64,000 bases of DNA, from positions 186,001-250,000 of the forward strand of contig JAZOCC010000021.1 of the NCBI GenBank assembly GCA_045596385.1. The letters run 5' to 3'. The notes below the pieces were generated by a model. It was not told the DNA's origin. It made no database searches and saw only the letters and a list, made by a program, of their open reading frames with translations. This stretch comes from SIG307 sp045596385. GTDB lineage: Bacteria; Bacillota; Clostridia; Lachnospirales; Lachnospiraceae. Positions 58,495-64,000 of this stretch are shown piece after piece (positions within the stretch are counted from its first letter, which is position 1; the number at the start of each line of letters is the position of its first letter). The translations under genes and the position numbers were made by a program.

Positions 58495-58525
58495 TAAGCC
58501 GGAGAATGACCTCCGGCTTACTGTT
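58495..58525 (+). terminator. Terminator after the BIG2 gene
   Basis: TAAGCCGGAG (58495-58504) with CTCCGGCTTA (58511-58520), AATGAC loop; a short CTGTTGT tail. Confidence 0.65.
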
Positions 58526-58581
58526 GTAACAAAAGAACAATTGTTATGAGCGAAAGAGAAGGGGAAGAGAAAGGAGCTTTT

Positions 58582-60258
58582 ATGTTACAAAGTCTGAGGG
58601 TGAGTAATTTTGCGCTCATCGAGGAACTGGAGGTATCGTTTGAGGAGGGCCTGAATATTCTGACCGGAGAGACCGGCGCGGGTAAATCCATATTGCTGGG
58701 GTCCGTTCAAACGGCATTGGGGGCGAAGGCATCAAAGGATGTGATTCGGAACGGAGCAGAGTCCGCTTATGTGGAAATTGTATTCGAACATTGCGGAAAA
58801 GCGGTAGAGGAGGAACTGGAGCGTCAGGATATTTCTCTTGAGGACGGAAGCGTGACCATATCCCGTAAGATAACCACTGCAGGGAAAAGCGTCAGCCGGA
58901 TTAATGGGGAGACGGTGAATGCGGCAACGGTAAAAGCAGTGGCGACCTTACTGTTGGAGATTCATGGACAGCAGGAGCATCATTCTCTGTTAAATAAAGA
59001 AAAGCATTTGGAACTTCTTGACCGCTATGCGGGGGCTGAGGTTTTGAATCAGAAGGAAGCGGTAGCGTCTCTTTGGAAAGACTACAGTAGTAGAAAGGCG
59101 GAATTGTCAAAGGCGAGAGAAGATGCTACAAATAAAAATAGGGATTGTTCTTATTTGGAGTTTGCTGCAAAGGAGATTGCTGATGCAGCCTATAAGCCGG
59201 GAGAAATCGAAACTCTGGAAAGAGAATTTGAACGTCTGTCCCATGCAAAGGCATTGGCCGGCGGTGTGGCCGGGGCACTTTCTGCTACGGCGGACGGCGC
59301 TGGCGAGACGGCGGATAGTCTGATAAATACAGCAATCCGAAGCCTTTCTAAGGTGAGCAGCTATGATTCCGAGGCAGAAGAGCTTTTGTTCCGGGCGGAG
59401 GAGATTGCTTCCCTTTTATCGGACTTTAACCGGTCCGCAGGGCAATATATGGAGTCTCTATCCGATAGTGAGGAGGCGTATGCGGAGGTTTCGGAACGTC
59501 TGGATTTGTTAAATCGTTTGAAATCAAAGTATGGTAGGACGATGGAAGAAGTATTAACTTATGGACAAGAGTGTGAAGAAAAATTGGCGCGATATGCAGA
59601 TTACGATGCGTATTTGGATCGTCTGGAAAAAGAGTATACAGTTGTAGAACGGAAACTTTCGGAGGCTTCCACCGTGCTATCGGAGCTTCGCCGGAATGCG
59701 GCAACGGTACTTTCCGGACAAATTAAGCAGGCCTTGTCCGAACTAAACTTTCTGGAAGTTCGGTTTGAAATCCGGATGGAGCGGACAGACTATAGCGCAA
59801 ACGGGGTTGACACGGCGGAGTTTTATATTGCCACCAATCCGGGAGAGGAAATCAAGCCGCTCATTAAGGTTGCTTCCGGCGGCGAGCTTTCCCGCATTAT
59901 GCTGGCATTAAAGACGGTATTTGCGGACAGAGATGAGATTCCGACGTTGATTTTTGACGAAATCGATACCGGTATCAGCGGACGAACCGCACAGATGGTA
60001 TCGGAGAAAATGGCGGAGATTTCAAGAAGTCGTCAGGTGTTGTGTATTACCCATTTGCCCCAGATTGCCGCTATGGCAGATGCACATTATTTAATTGAAA
60101 AGTCAACGGACGGAGTGAAAACTGTGACAAAGATTGAGAAGCTTCCTATGGAACGTTCCGTAGAGGAGCTTGCCCGGATGTTAGGCGGTGCAAGTATTAC
60201 GGAGGCGGTGTTGGAAAATGCAAGAGAGATGAAGGCGCTCGCTTCCACAAAAAAGTAA
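58582..60258 (+). CDS. recN: DNA repair protein RecN
   Basis: SMC-like protein of 558 residues for double-strand break repair. Walker A is LTGETGAGKSILLGSV (about residue 30), the middle forms two coiled-coil arms (around 150-360), and the C-terminal half has the signature KVASGGELSRIMLALKTVF, Walker B PTLIFDEIDTGISG and the His switch ITHLPQIAAMAD. AAAGGAGC before the ATG at 58582; the frame from 58546 is longer but not conserved. recN normally follows argR; here 26 kb separate them. Confidence 0.95.
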   Translation: MLQSLRVSNFALIEELEVSFEEGLNILTGETGAGKSILLGSVQTALGAKASKDVIRNGAESAYVEIVFEHCGKAVEEELERQDISLEDGSVTISRKITTAGKSVSRINGETVNAATVKAVATLLLEIHGQQEHHSLLNKEKHLELLDRYAGAEVLNQKEAVASLWKDYSSRKAELSKAREDATNKNRDCSYLEFAAKEIADAAYKPGEIETLEREFERLSHAKALAGGVAGALSATADGAGETADSLINTAIRSLSKVSSYDSEAEELLFRAEEIASLLSDFNRSAGQYMESLSDSEEAYAEVSERLDLLNRLKSKYGRTMEEVLTYGQECEEKLARYADYDAYLDRLEKEYTVVERKLSEASTVLSELRRNAATVLSGQIKQALSELNFLEVRFEIRMERTDYSANGVDTAEFYIATNPGEEIKPLIKVASGGELSRIMLALKTVFADRDEIPTLIFDEIDTGISGRTAQMVSEKMAEISRSRQVLCITHLPQIAAMADAHYLIEKSTDGVKTVTKIEKLPMERSVEELARMLGGASITEAVLENAREMKALASTKK

Positions 60259-60313
60259 TCGGAAAAAGTTTATATAAAAAGTTAGTTTGAATTATTTGTT
60301 CTTACGCATACTA

Positions 60314-60352
60314 TTAGGGAACCTGTTTTTTGGCAGAGTTCCCTAATTTACT
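60314..60352 (+). terminator. Hairpin after recN
   Basis: TTAGGGAAC (60314-60322) with GTTCCCTAA (60338-60346), followed by TTTACTTTAT. Just before it, CATACTA at 60307-60313 equals a SigmaF/G -10 box (CATNHTA) but without a convincing -35 box. Confidence 0.6.
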
Positions 60353-60397
60353 TTATAGGAAAATGTGCAAGGCCTCATAAAGTAAAATGTGTGGGGC

Positions 60398-60431
60398 GCC
60401 AACCGGGTTCGAATATAGAAGAAAGGTTGGC
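60398..60431 (+). promoter_or_regulatory. Hairpin across the spoIVB ribosome site
   Basis: GCCAACC (60398-60404) pairs exactly with GGTTGGC (60425-60431); the AAAGG sequence that serves as ribosome site lies at the right arm, seven bases before the ATG at 60438. A folded leader would slow translation. Confidence 0.45.
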
Positions 60432-60437
60432 GGGTGT

Positions 60438-61709
60438 ATGAAGAAAACGTATCGTAGTTGGCTGGTAGCAGCACTGATATTGAACATAATGGTTTTGATG
60501 GGATATGGTATTTATTATTATAGGGACAGTCTTCCGGAAAAAATCACAATCATTACGGGTGAGGAGCAGAAAATATCCTTTCGTTTGCCGTTTTCCGCAG
60601 AAATCGAAGGGGAAAGTGTAGGGGTAGTGGAGGTAAATAAGGAACCGCTGGAAAAGGGAAGTATAAAAATCGATTTATCGGATGCGGTTACTATGGAAGC
60701 TTCCGATAAAACCAGCATGACGATGGAAGTCAAGTTGTTCGGAATTATACCGTTAAAAAAAGTGGAAATATCGGCAGTATCTCCGCAAAGTGTAGCGGTG
60801 GGAGGTTCCGCCATCGGTCTTCATGTGAAAACTGACGGTATCCTTGTTTTGGGAACCACCACAGTGACCGGTGAAGACAAAATGACCTATGAACCGGCTG
60901 CGAATCGTTTAAAATCCGGAGATTATATTTTGGAAGTAAATGGACAAACGATGGAGGAAAAAGAGGATTTGATTAGGCTTCTGGCAGAATCCGACGGAAG
61001 TACGTTACAGTGTAAAATCCGCAGAGGAAAGGAAATCATCGAAACGGCGGTGACGCCGGTCCGGACGGCAGACGGGTCCTATAAAATCGGAACCTGGATC
61101 CGGGACGATACCCAGGGAATCGGGACGCTTACGTATATTACGACCGACGGAAAATTCGGTGCCCTGGGCCACGGAATCACGGACGTGGATACCGGCGTAT
61201 TGATGGAGGTAGACGGTGGAAATGCCTATGATGCGGAAATTCTCCGAATCATCAAAGGAGAGCCGGGTACTCCGGGAGAACTGAGCGGCGTGATTCATCG
61301 CTCCGAGGATGAACGACTGGGAACCGTAAGCAAAAACACTGCCCAGGGAATCTTCGGAACTGTAAAAGAAAACTGTAAGCTGCGAAACGGTAACAGATAC
61401 TGTGAAATCGGATTTAAGCAAGAGGTAAAAAAAGGAAAAGCCACCATACTCTGTGAAATCAACGGAAACGTCAACGAATACGAAATCGAAATCCAACAAG
61501 TGGACTACTCCAACAAAAACCACGCCAAAGGCCTGGTACTGAAAATCACCGACGAGGAACTTCTGGAACTCACCGGTGGAATAGTCCAGGGAATGAGCGG
61601 AAGCCCGATTCTACAGAACGGAAAGTTGATTGGGGCTGTAACGCATGTTTTCATTCGAGATAGTACAAAGGGATATGGGACATTCATTGAAAATATGTTA
61701 CAAAATTGA
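60438..61709 (+). CDS. spoIVB: SpoIVB peptidase
   Basis: SpoIVB is the serine peptidase secreted from the forespore that triggers SigmaK activation. 423 residues: one N-terminal membrane segment (about 10-28), then a PDZ domain around residues 120-200 (GIPL-like loop, SGDYILEVNGQTMEEKEDL) and the S55 peptidase with the catalytic His in FGALGHGITDVD and Ser in GIVQGMSGSPILQNGKLIGA. The ATG at 60438 gives the correct membrane start; the frame from 60387 is not used. spo0A, the usual downstream gene, is not found here. Confidence 0.94.
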   Translation: MKKTYRSWLVAALILNIMVLMGYGIYYYRDSLPEKITIITGEEQKISFRLPFSAEIEGESVGVVEVNKEPLEKGSIKIDLSDAVTMEASDKTSMTMEVKLFGIIPLKKVEISAVSPQSVAVGGSAIGLHVKTDGILVLGTTTVTGEDKMTYEPAANRLKSGDYILEVNGQTMEEKEDLIRLLAESDGSTLQCKIRRGKEIIETAVTPVRTADGSYKIGTWIRDDTQGIGTLTYITTDGKFGALGHGITDVDTGVLMEVDGGNAYDAEILRIIKGEPGTPGELSGVIHRSEDERLGTVSKNTAQGIFGTVKENCKLRNGNRYCEIGFKQEVKKGKATILCEINGNVNEYEIEIQQVDYSNKNHAKGLVLKITDEELLELTGGIVQGMSGSPILQNGKLIGAVTHVFIRDSTKGYGTFIENMLQN

Positions 61710-61844
61710 GACCGGACGAAAAGAAAAATGAGACTCGGCCGAGGAAAACTTGTTTTCCGGAGGAAGAGTCTTGTTTTTCTTTTGAGAGCCGGCGAAAGCC
61801 GGCTCAGCGAGAAGGAACGAAGTGGATTCGAGCTGGGTCCGGTC
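61710..61844 (+). ncRNA. Multi-branched inverted-repeat element with embedded terminator
   Basis: GACCGGAC (61710-61717) is exactly complementary to GTCCGGTC (61837-61844), enclosing two further hairpins. One is AGACTC (61731-61736) with GAGTCT (61766-61771) holding GGAAAAC/GTTTTCC, followed by TTGTTTTTCTTTTG and able to terminate spoIVB transcription. The other is GAGCCGGC-GAAA-GCCGGCTC (61786-61805), perfect with a GNRA-type loop. A weaker CAGC...GCTG pair follows. No gene lies inside. The function is not known. Confidence 0.6.
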
Positions 61845-61912
61845 AAAATTCTTTACAAATTCCCCTCCTCGTTTTATAATAAAATCAAACACTTTCGAAA
61901 GGCGGTTTACAA

Positions 61913-62860
61913 ATGAAATTATCCAACGAACAATTAAAATCGATTTACTTCGGCGCACTTCGTTTTGAAGAAACGGAAGACGGTTATTTACAGGCGTTTC
62001 AGTATACCCGGAACCAGATGGATTACTTTGATAATGCCTTTGAATTCTGGCGCGACAGATGCCTGGCATCGAATGCAAAGACGCTTGAATTTACCACAAC
62101 AGCCACAAAGATTTCTTTCGGCTACAAGTTTATCTGGAAGGGCTCCGAGGATACCTTTGAATTATTTGTGGACGGCCTTGCGACAAAGATTTGTTATGTC
62201 AAGGAATTGGACGAGGAGGGTACCTTGACTTTTAAACTTCCGGAAGGAGAAAAGGATATCATTGTATACCTCCCGGCGGATGCGACCGTATTAATCCGTG
62301 ACTTTGAGATTAACGCAGATTATGTTCCGGCAAAGAAGGGCGAAAAGGTACTCTGGATCGGAGATTCCATTACCCAGGGTTACGGACCGCTTCGTTCTGC
62401 TTATACCTATGTCAGTGTTGCAAACCGGATTTTGAATTATGAGATTGTGAATCAGGGCATCGGTGGCTATATTTACGACAAAAACACGATGGTACCGATG
62501 GAGGGCTATCAGCCGGATAAAATCATCATTGCTATGGGAACCAATCAGTTTTGGTCGGAAACAATGGATGCGGTAGAAGAGTATTATAAGTGTCTCAAGG
62601 AAGTATACGGGGATACGCCGGTGCTTTGCGTGAGTCCGATTTGGAGAGGGGACTGTCCGGATCGTTTTGATGTATTTGAACGTTTCTGTGACAACGTAAA
62701 GAAGATTGCGGGACAATATCCGAATGTGACGGTTGTGGACGGCTTTACGCTGGTACCGCGTCTTGAGGAGTATTATCTTGACAAGCTGCATCCGAATTGC
62801 CTGGGTACGGAACACTACGGAAGAAAGCTGGTGGAGGCGATAAAGCGTATTGGGTTCTGA
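61913..62860 (+). CDS. SGNH/GDSL esterase with N-terminal jelly-roll domain (CE2-like)
   Basis: A 315-residue enzyme. Residues 1-145 are a beta-sandwich (LEFTTTATKISFGYKFIWKG, DTFELFVDG) and 146-315 an SGNH fold: nucleophile GDSITQGYG, the GIGGY block, GTNQFW, and the catalytic Asp-His in YLDKLHPNCLGTEHYG. This two-domain order is that of CE2-type carbohydrate esterases, which remove acetyl groups from sugars or xylan. No signal peptide, so it acts on imported material. The AAAGGCGG ribosome site lies before the ATG. The jelly-roll assignment is by pattern. Confidence 0.88.
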   Translation: MKLSNEQLKSIYFGALRFEETEDGYLQAFQYTRNQMDYFDNAFEFWRDRCLASNAKTLEFTTTATKISFGYKFIWKGSEDTFELFVDGLATKICYVKELDEEGTLTFKLPEGEKDIIVYLPADATVLIRDFEINADYVPAKKGEKVLWIGDSITQGYGPLRSAYTYVSVANRILNYEIVNQGIGGYIYDKNTMVPMEGYQPDKIIIAMGTNQFWSETMDAVEEYYKCLKEVYGDTPVLCVSPIWRGDCPDRFDVFERFCDNVKKIAGQYPNVTVVDGFTLVPRLEEYYLDKLHPNCLGTEHYGRKLVEAIKRIGF

Positions 62861-62905
62861 GAAGGCTCTAAGGACAACAAAATCTTGAAGTTATAGGAGC
62901 ATAGG

Positions 62906-63235
62906 ATGAAAAGATTAAAGATTATTATAAGCAGTTTTGGGATTTTATTAAATAGCCTCGCAACTCCGTTCATTTTTTGTTTACTATATTTAGCTTTCGG
63001 AATGCTGATTTGGACTTGTAAAAATGACTGTTTTAAGATTCAACAGCTTTTTTATTGTATCGTAGTTGTTGCTTTATTCCTTGCATATATTTTGTCGTTC
63101 GTATGGTCAAACATATTTCTTGGTAAATTTCTTTATCAGAAAAATAAAAAACTGTTTATTATTCCAATTCTTTTTTCTATAGTTCTGACGTTACTTTTCT
63201 TTTTTACGGTGTTTTGGAATTATAATTGGGAATGA
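62906..63235 (+). CDS. Small membrane protein, unknown
   Basis: A 109-residue, AT-rich gene with about three membrane segments (residues 5-35, 45-68 and 82-104) and no recognisable family. It begins 45 bases after the esterase with a TATAGGAGC site. Its lower GC content than the neighbours may mean recent acquisition. Last plus-strand gene of the window. Confidence 0.6.
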   Translation: MKRLKIIISSFGILLNSLATPFIFCLLYLAFGMLIWTCKNDCFKIQQLFYCIVVVALFLAYILSFVWSNIFLGKFLYQKNKKLFIIPILFSIVLTLLFFFTVFWNYNWE

Positions 63236-63296
63236 CAATTTCAGTTATAGGTAGAGAAACAATAAAAAATAATACGTTTACGTCTATGTGAAGAGA

Positions 63297-63334
63297 GAAA
63301 AACTCCCCCATCCTTTTGAGGACGGGGGAGTTTC
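63297..63334. terminator. Bidirectional terminator
   Basis: AACTCCCCC (63301-63309) with GGGGGAGTT (63324-63332), inner TCC/GGA and a TTTTGA loop; A run on one side and TTT on the other serve the converging genes. Confidence 0.85.
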
Positions 63335-63353
63335 TATGTATCGGATAAGCAAA

Positions 63354-64000
63354 TTACTTCCGCATTTCTTTTGCTTCTTCCAATTTCGTCTTTCTACGAT
63401 TCTTTACATGTTCCGGAATCGGATGGATTTCACCGGCAGTCATAAGTGCCTGTCTGGTGAGTAACGGTCCGAAGAGCTCGTAAATGAGAACCGCAAACAA
63501 GGTAATATTGCGAATCAGGTGTCCGTCTTCGCCTAACTGCATAGCGGTAGCACACATTCCGAGAGCCACGCCGGCCTGCGGGAAGAGGGTAATGCCTAAG
63601 TACTTGCAAATATTCGGCTCACATTTGACCGCTTTGGCGGAAAAGAAGGTACCGATATATTTCCCGAGGCAACGGAACAAAATGTAAACCGCACCGATAA
63701 ACACGATGGCAACATCCGTAAATACACTGAGCTCCAGTTCTGCACCGCTGATAACAAAGAACAGTGCAAACAGCGGCGAGGTCCATTTGTCGGAAGCACC
63801 CATAAGGTCATGGGACAGCGGACAAAGGTTGCAGAATACGGTACCCAACATCATACATACCAAAAGAGAAGAGAAGCTTACATGTACCGGTCCGATATGG
63901 AAATCAAGCATTGCTAAGGAAACCGTCAAAAATACGAACGCAATGGTGAGGTTCAAACGGTTGGTGTTGGAGTTAAACATCTTCTCCAGCTGAGTCAGTA
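63354..64000 (-). CDS. Cation/proton antiporter (CPA2/KefB family), C-terminal part
   Basis: The frame stays open to base 64000 upstream of the internal ATG, so this is the end of a longer minus-strand gene. The visible 215 residues hold about seven hydrophobic segments with family features: a conserved PLFALFFVISGAELELSVFT, FRCLGKYIGTFFSAK, then LFPQAGVALGMCATA (the typical ...GVAxG core) and a charged tail (KNRRKTKLEEAKEMRK). The usual family exchanges Na+ or K+ for H+. A complete gene would be some 400 residues. It converges with the small membrane gene. Confidence 0.85.
   Translation of the reverse strand, partial: LTQLEKMFNSNTNRLNLTIAFVFLTVSLAMLDFHIGPVHVSFSSLLVCMMLGTVFCNLCPLSHDLMGASDKWTSPLFALFFVISGAELELSVFTDVAIVFIGAVYILFRCLGKYIGTFFSAKAVKCEPNICKYLGITLFPQAGVALGMCATAMQLGEDGHLIRNITLFAVLIYELFGPLLTRQALMTAGEIHPIPEHVKNRRKTKLEEAKEMRK

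Noticed and set aside
60385..60420. tRNA-like GGTTCGAAT motif before spoIVB
   Set aside because: Only the T-loop-like string is present; no acceptor, D or anticodon arms can be drawn.

Overview
The window looks like chromosome of a spore-forming Firmicute of the Lachnospiraceae / Clostridium cluster XIVa type. The evidence is the complete spoIIIAA-AH operon, spoIVB, strong AGGAGG ribosome sites, a HisIE protein with an extra HisF-like barrel, and a gene order (Asp23-nusB-xseA-xseB-ispA-dxs-tlyA-nadK-argR) typical of clostridia. Genus cannot be fixed from the sequence alone. No rRNA or tRNA gene, CRISPR array or insertion sequence was seen.

Layout. 1-3.4 kb: end of a histidine operon (hisD 3' end, hisB, hisA, hisIE). 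3.4-12 kb: single genes (MATE exporter, AlkD-like protein, LURP-one protein, DUF1294 protein), then an AraC regulator divergent from a GH94 glycoside phosphorylase, then an aldo/keto reductase. 12-18.3 kb: a GntR-controlled operon with one ABC ATPase, three membrane proteins and three membrane-anchored extracytoplasmic proteins, starting at a consensus promoter overlapped by two palindromic operators. 18.4-19.1 kb: aroE. 19.2-24.4 kb: spoIIIA operon behind a good SigmaE-type promoter. 24.5-32.9 kb: housekeeping run from Asp23 to argR and yebC (RNA modification, isoprenoid precursors, exonuclease VII, NAD kinase, arginine repressor).

32.7-40.1 kb: an AT-rich integrative element of about 7.2 kb inserted in the 3' end of yebC. 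It is flanked by 153-bp direct repeats, each encoding the last 50 codons of yebC. It carries a tyrosine integrase whose ribosome site lies in a terminator-like hairpin, a serine recombinase, two XRE-type regulators, a lipoprotein cargo gene, a probable element-maintenance protein that seems to start at ATA behind a leader peptide, and an HNH protein. This is the least ordinary part of the window.

40.2-53.4 kb: gltX, then a six-unit 53-bp tandem repeat array, then an accessory island of small enzymes: PAF-acetylhydrolase-like hydrolase, P-loop kinase, two duplicated TIM-barrel isomerase-like proteins around a methyltransferase, three acetyltransferases including an AAC(6')-like one, Nudix, HD, HAD and flavin-fold proteins, and a UvrD-type helicase, with remnants of histidine phosphatase genes. 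53.5-58.5 kb: a small STAS-like protein, a DUF1292 protein and a 1260-residue secreted protein built of Ig-like (BIG2) repeats. 58.6-61.7 kb: recN and spoIVB, which in related genomes usually follow argR directly. 61.7-64 kb: a multi-branched inverted-repeat element, an SGNH esterase, a small membrane protein and the C-terminal part of a cation/proton antiporter that runs off the right edge.
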